DNA from: Pseudopyrenochaeta lycopersici
Taxonomy: Eukaryota > Ascomycota > Dothideomycetes > Pleosporales > Pseudopyrenochaetaceae
Assembly (NCBI GenBank): GCA_003313425.1
Contig: NHZP01000032.1
Span: forward strand, 186,001 to 250,000
DNA length: 64,000 bases
Direction of reading: 5' to 3'
In this document: positions 11,760-24,258 of the stretch, piece by piece
Layout: each line of letters starts with the position of its first letter
How positions within the stretch are numbered: position 1 is the stretch's first letter
Program-made: the position numbers and the translations under genes
Notes under the pieces: model-generated
Database searches by the model: none
Seen by the model: only the letters and a program-made list of their open reading frames with translations
Told to the model about the DNA's origin: nothing

Positions 11760-14700
11760 GCCTTTCTTAACATAATTAGTTAAAGATACATAAACGTAGT
11801 TTACAAGCGAGCCGGACATAGGCTCAATCGGTCACTTAATTTGCGCACCTTTTTGAATATATAAATTAATGGCGCGATAGAGTATTATATATATGTCTAT
11901 TTCCTAAATTAAATAATTAACTCTATGCTAATATCTTTAGAAAATATCTATAATACTCTAATCCTTCGCGGGATGAATATAGTTAATAACGTAATAAACT
12001 TAGTTAGACTTAAAAGTAATTATTTAGAAAAACCTTTAGATAGATATTATAGTTAATTAATCTAGGTGTAGTGATAAAAAAGAGCCTCTGAAGACCTACT
12101 AAGGGCGGGTACTTTCTTTAAGATAGGCAAAATAGGCTAAGGACGTTTTTCTCCACCAGGGATTTGTTTTACCCGTGGTTATCCAAACAACATCACTGAT
12201 ATGTTTTTCTCTGGTTCAGTAGTTGCAAATATTCGAAATACATGTGGCTTCGGCACTCGCAACATTGTACCATTAGTTGCGATATATACATCTTACGTCA
12301 GTACGCGACTTTCCCTGCACTAGCAATGCTAATAGTCTCGTACCTATAGTACCCTATAGCTTAGATTTTACTAAGTAGGAAATTAATCTATAAAGGCTAG
12401 TAATTATAATTAATTACTTATAGTCTTAATAAAGGTATTATATAGAATACGTATAAAGCTAGTATTCCTATTATCCTTAAGCTCCCTAAATAACACGCGG
12501 ACGAGTATTAAGACTTTTATAATCTCTTTATATTCTAGTATAATTATAGTAAAAGTTAGATTATAGTAATTCTTTTAGCCTAGCTATATAAGTTACTTAT
12601 TTATACTTTATTAAACCTAAAATTATAGACTTATATTAGTAAGTTTAGCCTAGTATATGTAGTAGATAGTGTGTAGGAATATCCTAGCATCTTCCTACTT
12701 CCTCTTAATAGAAATAAGGCGAACGTAAAATAGGTTACATAAATTAGGCTTTATCTAGGCAGACCTCTAGGTGTAGTTAGCTTAGGGATGTAATATATAG
12801 TAGGAAGCTTTAATAGGATAATATTTACTAGTAACCCTAATAATATTTATTTAGCTCTAACTACCCTAAATAGTAGCGCTATTTTTTAAAAAAAATTTAG
12901 GCCTTAGAAGCTTTATTAATTTTAGTTAGACTACTAGGAGAGACTTAATTAGGACTAAGTAAGTAAATAAGGTCTTTACTAGATAATAGAAGGTAACTAG
13001 ACATCTTAGGGATTATCTTATAAATATATTTCTAAATAAAAATTTGACTAATAGAACGCTTATATTATTATATTTTAATATTTTATATAAGTATATTAAC
13101 TTTCTTATTAGAGGGGGCCGTGCGCTAAATAAGATATCTATTAATCTAAAGATTTATAGTTAGATTATACGTACTGCTATAGGCGTGAATAACAAAAAGC
13201 TGTTATAGTACAGATAGGATGTTAGTGCCTTTATAGGACTAAGGGCCGTTATTAAGATTATTAATTCCTTAATAGGTGGCTAAGGACACATTAATATTAG
13301 CAAGATTCCTTTCTTAAAAACGCTAGCCCGAACACAAGAAGCGAACTAGATAGACTAGGGGCCAGATTTTTATACGGCCCTAACTTTCAATGGGCTACCC
13401 CTCCCAGAACAAATCAATATTGCGTGGATAAATAACCAGCAATATGGTGGGGCTATTCCTACGAGTCCTTGGCAGAGTGCCATGTCCATTCCGCGGAAAC
13501 TCTTACTAACGACTATCAATGAGAAAGCAACTGTGTTGCAGCAGCCTGCAGAGAATTTGGCTAAGCTAGAAACTTTTTGGGTTACAATTCACAAAAGCTG
13601 TCTCCGGCCAAACCCTAACGATTTACTATTATTATCCTACTATACTACGTCTTATACTTTATTATTATTATTATTACCTACTACTATCTTATACGTTTCT
13701 AACTTCTTCTATAATACTTATAAGATAGCTAAGCTTATAAGTTAGCTTCTCTAACTTAGTAATTACTATACTTTCTCTCTTAAGTAGTAAGTATATATTT
13801 ACTACTTATATTTAAGCTAGATACTCTACTACTTTATATACTATACTAGCTATAAGCGCTCCTAGTAAGCCATAATCCTATAATACCTACTACTTTCTAT
13901 ACTATAACGTATACGTAAAAGCCTTATATTTATAAATACTTAGCTCTACTTTTAGGTATCCAAAGACACTAGTAAATATAGTAGTTTATGCTTTACTTAC
14001 TTTTAGTAGATTACTATCTACTTACACTACTAGGCGCTTATTAAGCTCTTTACGTAAGTAGGCTATGTAGTACTAGTGTAAAATATTTAAGCTTACTTTT
14101 ACGCGCTCTACTATTTTAATTTAAAAATAATAGTAAAGATAAGTTAGTCTTAAATTTACCTACCTACCTCTTATAAGGCTAAATTAGGCCTATGTACTAG
14201 ACTAGGCCCGGGCTAGTAAGGCTAAGATACTACTAGTATTCTCTAAGATAGTATAGCATAAAGCTCTTATTTTTATATAAGAGATAGCTAGAAGCCTGTA
14301 ATAGCTTCTAAATTGTTAATATATATATAAGTAGTAACAAGCTTTTAGATTTTTACTTTACTTATACCTCTAGCTTCTTTTCATAAGCTTAGATACTAAT
14401 AATAGTAGACTTTTCTTATCTTAGGCTGGCTATTTATATATTTCTTATAAGTTATACTAATATCCTTTATACTAGAGTTTCTACTATACTACTTACTTTC
14501 TAGCTTATAGATTTTTAAAGTATATTATATAATTATACGCCTCTACTTAAGCTTACTTAGAAGTAAGAAAGTGTTACAAACATAGATAAGAGGACTGAAG
14601 TTCTAAGGATAGAGAGAGAAAAGGCACAGACAACCTACACGCAGACTAGCCTTCCCTACTAACTAATAACGCTAACAATACTTAATTCTAGAAAACTATA

Positions 14701-15900
14701 CTAAGTTAAATGTAGTCTTATAAGATAAAGTTACGCTATAAGAAAACTCAAGAAACTTAGAAAAGGCTTTGCAAAATTTATAGAAAACTTATATAATAAC
14801 TAAGTATATAGTTTAGTATAATGAGTTCTTATAGTATATTATAATTAACTAACGTTATTAAGTATACTACTTAGTTTTATCTTTTATATTTAATCTTTAA
14901 TCTTACTTTTTATAAAATACTCTTAAAAGCTAAACTAGTTAAGACTTATTACTATATATTATGACTGCTTAATTAGATCTTTAATATTTTAATTACTATT
15001 AAAACAAGTAACACTAGCCGATATATAGCTACTTTTAATACTTTAACTATAACTACTAAAGATTACTTAGTTAGTAAACTAACTATTTTTATAGTAACTA
15101 ACAATACTTTAAACTTTAAAGTTTAAAGAATAGCTACTTTAATCTAACTTATACTTCTACTTTTATAATAATATTAAAAAAAATAAAGTAGTAAGTAATA
15201 TAACTTACTTAACTAGTAAAGTACTAAAGTAACATGTAAATTATATAGTTATTAATATAAAGAATAAAAATAATTAAAGATTAGAATTTATTTAAAGAAT
15301 ATATTTCATAGATTTTTAAGATATAAATAGAAAATACTATAGCTAAGTAATATATCTAAAATGTAGGTAGAACTCTTTAACTAAACTACTAAGTTAGACT
15401 AAATATCTTTGAAATTACTACCTATAATATTATACTAAAACTACTTTAGTTAAGATACTAGAACTTATTAATAGACTAGATATAATAGAAAGTATTTATA
15501 TACATCTAAGATAATATAATAATACTTATATAGTAGTTAAATACTTTAGTAGATAAGAAGATAATAATAATTATTATACTTTTATAAAAAGTTAAAAAGC
15601 TACTTTATTAGTAGCTAGTAAAGAAGACTAAGAAAAATAAAGAGTTAGTTACTACTCTTAGAATTTTAAAAATAAAAATAAAAATTAAAGACATATTTAC
15701 TAAAAAAGTAAAAAAAAAGAGTACTACTAAAATATTGAAAATAGGATTATAAAAAGGAGTTTAATTGCGACATAACGTTTTGTCTAGCCTCGTGACGCTG
15801 ACTATAGAAGCCTTAGTGCGTTCTTGCATACTGGATTCGTTGCGCTACTTTTCACTCTTTTTTTAGGGCGAGAGCGACTAGAGCAAGGGTCAGAGAGGAT
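11760..15900. repeat. AT-rich, RIP-like degraded repeat block 1
   Basis: About 4.1 kb dominated by TA, TTA and TAG/CTA words, with CpA/TpG words and CpG strongly reduced outside a few islands. This is the pattern left by repeat-induced point mutation of former repeats. Stop codons crowd all frames. One less damaged patch (13340-13612) keeps a recognisable GH32 fragment, listed separately. The block ends just before the aldehyde dehydrogenase stop codon, where a short run of CCCTAA-like units (15963-15977) occurs. Confidence 0.8.
13340..13612 (+). pseudogene. Relic of a GH32 glycosidase (invertase/inulinase/levanase family)
   Basis: A stretch in one frame reads GPDFYTALTFNGLP, then IAWINNQQYGGAIPTSPWQ and SAMSIPRKL, the conserved tail of the GH32 five-bladed propeller. 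In the family the word before GPDFY is usually DW; here the codon is TAG at 13356-13358. A second TAG sits at 13347-13349. Both fit TGG-to-TAG changes, the signature of RIP. Upstream and downstream sequence dissolves into AT-rich DNA, so only about 90 codons survive. No function is expected. GH32 enzymes hydrolyse sucrose or fructans; which one this was cannot be told. Confidence 0.75.
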
Positions 15901-15975
15901 TGGAGGAGCAAAGAATTCAAGTACGTTCATTCGAAGCGTTAGATAGAGAGTTGGGGGCTCATCTAACCCTAACCC

Positions 15976-17539
15976 CTAAAACATCCCAACAGCCCGGTAA
16001 TCCATATTAATCATAATAGTCTTACTCTCAGTAAACGCTCTCAGCGCATGGATACCACCTTCTCTGCCAACCCCGCTTTCTTTAGTTCCACCAAAGGGCG
16101 TCCCCAGGAACATGAGACTTACACAGTTAATACCAACCATACCTGAATCAAACTCGCTTGCTACACGCAGAGCCCTATTAATATCCTGCGTAAAGACACC
16201 AGCCATTAGACCAAAGTTAGAACTATTTGATAACTGTATAACCTCGTCCTCCGTCTGAAACGACTTAACAACTGAGACAGGACCAAAAATTTCTTCACAA
16301 TGGATTTCAGACTGAGGATCAACGTCTGTGAAGACAGTAGGCTCAAGGAAGAAGCCTTTGTAGCCAATACGGTTGCCGCCTACAGCAAGTGTGCCTTGGT
16401 TGTGCTGACCGCGATCAATGAAGCCCCGTACGCGGTTAAACTGTGCCTCGTCAACGAGAGGACCCAGAGTTGTTAGCTGTTCGTCTGGGTCACCGATTTC
16501 CCTAGCCTTCTCTCTCATAGCGTCTGTATACTTCTTGATAAACTTGTCGTAAATGCCTTCCTGGACATATACGCGGCTAGCAGCAATGCAAGCTTGGCCT
16601 GTGCCCATGGTAATACCTTTGACAGTCCATTGCACCGCGTTTTCGAGATCCGCATCATTAAAAATAACGGAGGGAGATTTGCCACCAAGTTCGAGGGTGA
16701 CGCGCTTAAGATTAGACTTCGCAGCCATTTCTTGGATCCTCTTGCCTGTAGCAACGGAGCCAGTAAATGAGACCTTGCGGATACGCATATGGCTAGCAAG
16801 AAGAGCGCCAGTGCTACCGTCTCCGCTGAGGATCTGGAACACACCGGGAGGAAAACCAGCCTCCTTAACTAAAGTACCAAGAGCCAGTGCAGAGAATGGT
16901 GTCTTCTCCGAGGGCTTGATAATAATGCAATTACCTGTAGCGAGAGCTGGTGCGGCTTTCAGGCTAATAGAAAATAAAGGCGCATTCCAGGGAACAATCC
17001 CAGTTGTTACACCGAGAGGTTCATTGCGTACGATCTTGATGAAGCCATCTTCTTGCGGCCACGACTCGCCGCTGAATTTGTCGATGAATCCAGCATTATA
17101 TCTGAACATCTACAAGGAATAATCAGCATTGAATATAGAACAAGTCTTAACAGTAGAAGGAGAATTCAATTATGGTTAAAAAGGGACGTACATCTGCGAA
17201 TTTTGCTATCTCGAAATTGCCAAGCGAAGCTGGAGCACCTAACGAAATCCTCGTCAACTGGGCGATTTCTTCTCCGTTTGCCTCGACCAAATCCGCAAAC
17301 TTATTCATTATAGCTCGGCGTTCACTCGCGCTTATCTTCTTCCACGCCGGGAACGCCTTCTCTGCTGCGTCAACCGCAGCATCAACATCCTGTTCACCCG
17401 CTAACGGAGTATCATTTGCAAGCATTGAGCCATCCTTAGGATTGTAGACTGTAAGCTTCTTATCACTCTTAGAGTCAACGTACTCATTATTGATAAAGAT
17501 CTGTTTAGGGAGGTTCTTCGTGGAGTATTGGAGGGTCAT
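15976..17539 (-). CDS. NAD(P)-dependent aldehyde dehydrogenase
   Basis: Oxidises an aldehyde to the acid with NAD(P)+ (ALDH superfamily, probably cytosolic). Exons on the minus strand: 17192-17539 and 15976-17109, separated by an 82-nt intron (17110-17191, donor GTACGT, acceptor TTGTAG). Total 493 aa, the usual family length. Conserved residues are all in place: VPWN Asn about 158, KPSEKTP Lys about 181, LELGGKSP Glu about 256, GQAC Cys about 290, and the EEIFGPV motif. The protein begins MTLQYSTKNLPKQ and has no targeting signal. It lies in a small coding island between AT-rich blocks, divergent from an ABM-domain gene, which suggests co-regulation. The aldehyde substrate cannot be inferred. 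Confidence 0.93.
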
Positions 17540-18769
17540 GACGGTAAATTGTAGTTAGCGGACCGTATTTGGCAAACTGTAGCCAAAGGTTGAAGAGTGT
17601 AATGAGGAAAAATCCTAGTAGAAGATGTTAGAATACAACAAGTGTAAAGAGCGCACTTAGACATTTATACTTTACAATCTTCATAACAACCGCAACTTTA
17701 ACCTAATTAATCATGCATGCGTTTGTATAACTACTTACTGGGCATCACATAACTCCCTTCACTCCACACGCAGGTACTCGTAACGGCGGTCCGGCTCGGC
17801 ACAGGGCCTGTCGTCGCCTCATCAGCGGCTGATGTGGCTCCGGAGTGTTCCTAGTGGAACACAACCCCGCTAGCGGTTGTTTTCTGTGTTCTAATGACGC
17901 CCATTAACGTTATGGAAAGCACGAGTCTATCTCTCTGCAATATCTGCAGTATGATGCAAAACAACTTCCCGGGGAACCACCTAGGCCCATGATTAGTATA
18001 CCCTAATCCTCAACAAATATGATGCGACGCATTAGAGCTCTTCTTTTTGTTTAATTTCATTTGTAGTATTACTAAAGAGCCTAGAATCGGCACATAGTAA
18101 CGCACTATGTGTAAACCCTCCAAATCCCTTATTTTTAGGCTACTATTAAGACATCTGCTAGCTAAATACTAACTTCTTGAACTTGCTAAAGGGTGAATTG
18201 TGCACCTTGTTACGCTAATTATAGTGCAGGCGAGACTTGAACAAGACGGCCCTCTGAGGCGTGTTTGCTTCATACGCAACTTGCGCTAGTAACGTTATGG
18301 TCATCCAACGTTATGGTTAGCCAACGTTATAGTTGGCTAGCGTTATGGTTACAGGGGTTGTCTTTCAGACTAGCTGTGTCAAATAACGCTTGGTTCAGGG
18401 GAATCTCCCTAATACTCTGCACTTTTTGTGGCCAACTCAACCTATGGTTTACTTCATTCCGATGAGGGGCGTAAAGATAGCGCCAGTTCGGGTACTAAGA
18501 AGTTTTTACTTAACGCTACTAGTAATTAAGGAGTATTCTAATTCTGTTTAGATTTATTCTCTAAGCGGTTAACTTATAACCATAAAATATTACAAATCAT
18601 ATTACGAAGCAATAAACGAATTGCTATAGAGCCAGAAAGAGTTGTAGGTGTGTGCTGTACTAAGTTATTCGCATTGTGTAAAGTATATAAGATAGAGCAG
18701 AGGGCTTACTTCCAGCGAAAAGAAAAGATCGAAATCTACACATAAACACATACTTACTACTTTCTGAAC
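17540..18769. promoter_or_regulatory. Divergent intergenic region between ALDH and ABM genes
   Basis: About 1.23 kb serving as upstream region of both genes. It contains four tandem 16-bp repeats beginning AACGTTATGG (18291-18354), a further single copy of the same core at 17906-17915, and a TATA-like tatataa at 18684-18690, about 80 bp before the ABM start. No gene was recognised inside. Confidence 0.5.
18291..18354. repeat. Four 16-bp tandem repeats with AACGTTATGG core
   Basis: Units start at 18291, 18307, 18323 and 18339 and share (A/A)(A/G)CGTTAT(G/A)GT followed by a variable six bases. The AACGTT core is palindromic. The fourth unit has AG in place of AA. Position between two divergent genes suggests, but does not prove, transcription-factor sites. 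Confidence 0.75.
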
Positions 18770-19204
18770 ATGGCAACTACCTCGACCGAAAATGGATTTA
18801 CATTCTTTGTTGAGGTGACAATCCGCGCTGGAAAAATGGACGAATACTTAGTGCATTTTGATCGTGTGCTTCGCGAACTTACTGCGGAACCAGGGTTCTT
18901 GTCTATCGAAGTATTTCGGGCTAAAGAAAACTCGAATCGCTTGTGTTGGGTAGAGAGTTGGGCTAAGAGCGAATCCTGGGTTAATGAAGTAAGTATTAGT
19001 GCGAGGTATTATAAAAGGGAACTGCAAAGTAGTAACTATTACGTGTAGAACGTACTTTCGAAACCATACATTAAGCAGTATGTAGAGGCAACAAAGCTGC
19101 TGCGTGATGGAGAGCCTAGCGCGCGAATTTGGAATAGGCTTGGAGACAATTACGCAATAGCAATCCCAGGTGTCCACAGGGAGCCTAATGCGGAAGCTGT
19201 TTAA
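18770..19204 (+). CDS. Small ABM-domain (antibiotic biosynthesis monooxygenase-like) protein
   Basis: Dimeric alpha-beta barrel protein of the ABM fold. Family members are small cofactor-free oxygenases or isomerase-like enzymes, often of quinones or polyketides, cytosolic. Exons 18770-18988 and 19049-19204 (375 nt, 124 aa). The 60-nt intron has donor GTAAGT and acceptor GTGTAG and phase 0. The N-terminal half shows the fold signature: FFVEVTIRAGKMDEY, the helix with LRELTAEPGFLS, then the strand FRAKENSNRLCWVESWA. The C-terminal half carries NVLSKPYIKQYVEATKLL. A TATA-like box lies about 80 bp upstream. It is paired head to head with an aldehyde dehydrogenase. Reaction unknown. Confidence 0.8.
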
Positions 19205-20235
19205 TACTTAAGTCAATTTGGAAACACTATTAAAATTTTGTGTGTTAGGAGTATATGTTCCTAAAATACATAATCTACATACTCAGTCCTTACTATGTAC
19301 ACTTAGGGCACTCTCTGATACAGGATATAGTCTTTAGAGATTTACTCTCATTAACATACACAGCTCCTACCCTATTTGCAGACTACTTGTTCCTAAAGTA
19401 TGTTTAAGTGTAATGATTACCTTAAGAGAAAATAACTATCTAGGGATAGCGTCTAGGAAAGTGTAATATATTCTACTACTAAGGGCGACACACTACTGAA
19501 AGCGACAAAACTTGTCTAGACTCTAACTACCTTCGTAGTTTAATTATGTTCTAACTACGTATTGCGATACTGAAAGAAGATAAAGGTAAGCTAAAACTTA
19601 CTCTTTAAGCCTAGAGACCTAGATAATTATAAAGCTACTGAGTTGCTACTATAGTATATAATATTAAATACTATAATCATTCTAAACGCATTATAGAAGC
19701 TCTCTTTTAATCTAAAAAATTTATAAACTACTAGAACCTAACTGTAACTCAAGAGTAGACAATTATCTAATATATTCTTAACCTTGAATCTGCGAGGATT
19801 AACGCCCTAACTAAGTAAGGTAGTAGATATAGGAGATAAACCGCTAACTGTGCGTCTCAGACAGCTATTACGCTAGTAATAGGCTAAGTAGTTTGTAAAG
19901 CGTTTAACTAAGCTTAAAACAGCTTCTACCTAAGGAAAGGACTATTAGAGGATACTCTAAGAGAACCCTTAGGTTATTAATACGTTATTAGGAAGCCTTT
20001 GGCAAGGAGACGCTCAGAAATGCTCCGTAGGAGAAAGCAATAAATAGTAGGACCTATAATTATTGCTATCTACAGAAACTTCAGAAGCAGAGAAGCTATT
20101 GCAGGAAGTAAGGAGACAGAACTTAATAGTATAAATATAATTAATAATAATATATTATCGCAATTATAAATTGCTGCTAAGCGCATTCTAGTATTTTATT
20201 TATGTTAGGGTTTAATCCTTCTAAGGCAAAATCGC

Positions 20236-20272
20236 AGGTAAAAGGTAACTGTTACATCTCTACCTTTTACCT
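20236..20272. repeat. Perfect 12-bp inverted repeat (hairpin)
   Basis: aggtaaaaggta at 20236-20247 is followed after 13 nt by its exact reverse complement at 20261-20272. It sits in degraded DNA and may be a fragment of an old element end. No function is assigned. Confidence 0.7.
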
Positions 20273-22087
20273 AGCTGCTCTAACTAATTGAGCCTAGCGT
20301 CTGAACTAGTAGCTCTAGGTCCTGTATTTAAACAGCACCTCTCCCCCAAAGGTAAGAGATATCTGCTATTTTGTCTAAGTCTTTTAAATAGAGTTACTCT
20401 TAACTAGACCGCCTCAACTGTGGGTGTTATCAGCCTCACAATCTAACATCTTAATGTTACACTTCTTACTTATTATGATATGTAAGCAGGGTAGTTATAA
20501 AACAGAAAAGAAGAGAGCTCATATATGCTTAGAAAGCGAGACATATAAATTGTTATTTTTTAAATAGTTATTACTAACGTAAAATCTAAGTAACTTAGTA
20601 ATGTTATAATCACAAATAACAGCTGTAATTACTTAAGAATTTATGTCTGCATAGAAATTGTAAAGCTCTCGTACAGCTAGTGTAACAAAGTATCGCAAAT
20701 TGAATCTTAGTGTTACAGTATTATTGCACTAAGACTTTTCGAGGGCTAGCGCGTAACATGAAGAATCTGCTTAAAACCTGCGCTAACTGCGCGGTGTTGA
20801 GATAATAAGTATTCTTTGTAATTTCTAGATAATTAAAGTTTACTAGTAAAGTAAATCTCTAACTTTGAAATTTTTAATTACTTCCTAATTAGGGATTTTA
20901 TTGCTCTATATAGTCATATGGTCTATACACGAAGAGTATTACTTAAGCCTAAGAGATATTAATTAATATTATAGTACAAATAACATGTTAATCTGTAGAT
21001 GCTTTGTTAGTTACTGATAAAGCAAGAAGACATTAGAGTAACTAACACTTGAAGTTCCTTGCCTGTTACTATTTCAACTGAAACACTACAAGTTGCAGCC
21101 TATTACACATACAGATTCTCTAATATATTAGGGTTAATATTACGCCCTGTTTAAATTTTTCTGTTCGTTGTTTCCTTCTCTCTGCGTTCAGAGATTCTTA
21201 TTAGAATATTAGAGGAATAAATTTCCTCTTGTTATGTTAGTTGCATAGTACTCCTCGCCAATAATGTCGCTGCATGTTGATGATCAGCAATATTTAGTAA
21301 TCACGGGATTTTGGTTTTAGTTCCAGTTCTTCAGTACCTTTAGGGTCAACTAGGCGCCAGTTCCTCTGTAATTCACCCTTGATCTTAAACTAGCGGTACG
21401 GGGGAGTTCAGCTATCATAATCAGTTAGGGCGGCGGTCGCGTCCCTTACACTTAGGGTTGCCATCGTTTCGGTGTGTAATTAACGCAGTAAGACTCTTAA
21501 TTGTTACATAGAACGCTGAAATGCGCTTAGCAGAAATAATGGATTACGCCTTAGTACTACAGGATTCATATGACCCGTGATGTCCTATAGGATCTTATAC
21601 ATCCCACATTATAGAGTAATATAGTATATAGGTATGTTCGAGATTTTATAACTATATAGATCTTATACAATAAACCTTTATACCTTATTATTTTCAACTT
21701 AACAATCAACTAATTAGTAAAGCAATAACTGTTCCTACTAACAGTAATACTCTTTATAAAGGCCCACCCTTATTATATTAGTTTACATCGCTTCTCTTCT
21801 ACCCCTATTATTCCTAAAAACCAACCTCTGTTCTGTACTAGTTATCTAGCATAGATTCTTGAAGAGGGGCCGAGAGTAGGAGCTAGGCTCAGAACCGCTG
21901 CAGCTCTGGCGCTAACTAATTATGTAAGAAGTAGTAAAGCCGCACTATTACATACAGTGCCCATCCAAAAGTTCTCGCCGCTAAGTTTTTTCCTCACTAA
22001 ACTACACTGAAAAGTTTACTATTTTAAGATAACTCTAAATTTTCTATAAAAAAGATATATAATTAAAACTAAAATCTAAGATAGATA

Positions 22088-22511
22088 ACGTGTCTTATAA
22101 GCGAGCGCCGCAGACAAGTAAGTGCTGTAGTCTAAAATATACTAAAGATTTTAAGAAATTATCTCCTATATCTTAACGTTAGTAATATTAAATACTTTAT
22201 AAACTTAAAGATAGCTTCTTATACTAATTTTAAAGTATTTACTAACTTTTTAGACTAAAAGGTTCTATAATTCTATAGATATAGTATTTTTATCTTTAAC
22301 TTCTAATAATTTTATTCTATCTTAAGAATTACTTAATAGATACTTTTATAATTTAAGAAATAATCTATATATAAGTATAAGAAGCTATCTTTAAGATTTT
22401 AGATTATTAAGTATTACTAATATTAAGATCCAGGGGATAAATTTTTAAAGTTTTTAGTATATTTTAGACTATAGTACTTACTTATCTGCGGCGCTTACTT
22501 CTAAGACACGT
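22088..22511. mobile_element. 424-bp fold-back (MITE-like) element A
   Basis: The two ends form a long imperfect inverted repeat of about 150 bp, beginning ACGTGTCTTA on the left and ending TAAGACACGT on the right. The arms share CGCCGCAGA and AAGATAGCTTCTTATAC words in opposite orientation. A TA dinucleotide flanks each end (22086-22087 and 22512-22513), as expected for Tc1/mariner-type target duplication. There is no coding capacity. The arms have diverged mainly by transition-type changes, consistent with RIP. Confidence 0.8.
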
Positions 22512-23504
22512 TAGTATAGTTAATTTAAAGTTTAATATAGCTAAATTAGTATAAGCATATAAAGAAGAGCTCTTTAGTTATGATAGGGCTTAATTTTAAT
22601 ATTTTAAACTATAAATACTTTACTAAAAGTTATATTAAAGCTCTAAAAAAGGGTTTATAACTATATTATTATTATAGTTATTATATAGAATAGTATACTA
22701 TAATAAATTAGTATACATAAGAAAATATAAGAGTAGGAAACTGAACATTAAACTTATACAGAACTATTACTTTAAATTAAATTAGATTATATTATAAATT
22801 AGCGAAGATATATAGTATTAAAGTTTTATGTATATATACTAGTAAGAGTAGTGTAACAGATACTAAGATAGTAACGTTACAGCTTACCTATATGTTAGGT
22901 GCAGGGCCAGATACTAGCAGTTAAGCTAGTATTAATATACTTTTTAGCTATTTTAGTATAGTAGGGCTCTGCACTGTTATAAGTAGCTTGTGCGTGCGCA
23001 GTAAGCACTTTTAGAAGGGTAGTGTAAAAGATATCCTACTACGATAGAGACTCAAATATTGCTATTAACGCCTATATATCTAATAATTAAATATTTATTT
23101 AAGTAGTTATAATATAAAGTAACTAGTAGTAACTAGTTTAGTTTTATAGAGAATTCTGTAAATAAGTAGGATTAGAGATTAAAGGTAGAAAGGTAAGACT
23201 AAGTAGTATCCTTAATAACTTAGGTTATTTATAATATACTATAGGGGCTTTATTGTAAGAATCTATATAAATAAGTAATATATAGGTTACTTAGTATGCT
23301 TAGCATGCTTAGTACTACTAATAAGACTAATTAACTAAGCACGTTACGTAACTCTTAGTTGTCTGTCTAATACTATGGTAGTTCTTACCAGAGTAGCAGA
23401 GTATAGCCTAGTAGGGCTGTAGCAGATTAGAATCCTAATAGGGTTAGTTTATTAAGGCGTTATCTTACAACCGTGCTAAGACCTTACTCTAGTAGTCCTA
23501 ACTA

Positions 23505-23928
23505 ACGTGTTTCACCAGTCACCTGCAAATACCAGTCAACCGCGAACGCGAAAAACCACCAAAATCCAGAAAAGCGAACCCTTGCAATCTTCATAACTAC
23601 TTAGTATTATATCTTAAAACTTAAAATCTAACCTTCTATGTATATTTTAAGCTTTATTTTAAGTTTTTAAAGGATTTTATACAATAAGTCTTATAACAGA
23701 GTAAAATAGTATAAAATTTAACACTAAAACTTAATATCTAGACAGTAGTAAAAGCTGTAAGCCTAAGGATTCAAAAAGAGCTATTAAATAAGTGTAAAAG
23801 GCTAGGTATTAAGTTTTAAGATATACTACTAAGTAGTTGTTGAGATTGCATGGGTTGGTTTTCCTGATTTTTGGTGGGTTTTCGCGTTCGCGGTTGACTG
23901 GTATTCGCAGGTGACCGGTGGAACACGT
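23505..23928. mobile_element. 424-bp fold-back (MITE-like) element B
   Basis: Inverted arms of about 120 bp or more start ACGTGTTTCACC on the left and end in GGTGGAACACGT on the right. Both arms carry the GC-rich word ACCAGTCAACCGCGAACGCG or its complement, much better kept than the AT-rich centre. A TA dinucleotide flanks each end (23503-23504 and 23929-23930). Its length equals that of element A and the outermost six bases (ACGTGT) are the same, but the arms otherwise differ. It probably needs a Tc1/mariner-class transposase encoded elsewhere. Confidence 0.82.
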
Positions 23929-24130
23929 TAGATCTCGCAGGCATTAGGTAAACAGCTAAGGTTATGTAACGTACTTAGTTAATTAGTATATTATTAGCTA
24001 GCTTCACTATTAGCTTATAAGGTCTTGATACGTTAAAACTAAATATTACTTAGTGTAATTAGTGTTAGGCTATAGCGCTGCGGGCGCTAACAGCTGAGGT
24101 TTAAGGACTGCAAGCCAAGAACTAAGCGCT

Positions 24131-24258
24131 GAGAGCCGCTGGCTGGTTACTAGTACGACATAAAGTACTGTTCTACTCAGCTAGATCTACACTTAGCAGA
24201 TTATTGTTACCTTTTAGTTACCTGGCGCAGTTAGAGTAGACCTGTGTCCTGACAATTA
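24131..24258 (+). repeat. Diverged direct repeat, copy 1
   Basis: Shares with 27605-27742 the words GAGCC, CTGTT/ATTCT, AGCAGATTATTGTTACC, GAC CTG(T/C)GTCCTGACAATTA in the same order and strand. It lies on the left of the MFS transporter gene. Probably two relics of one repeat family. Confidence 0.65.

Noticed and set aside
16553..17122. Long plus-strand open frame over the aldehyde dehydrogenase
   Set aside because: Antisense shadow of a conserved coding region.
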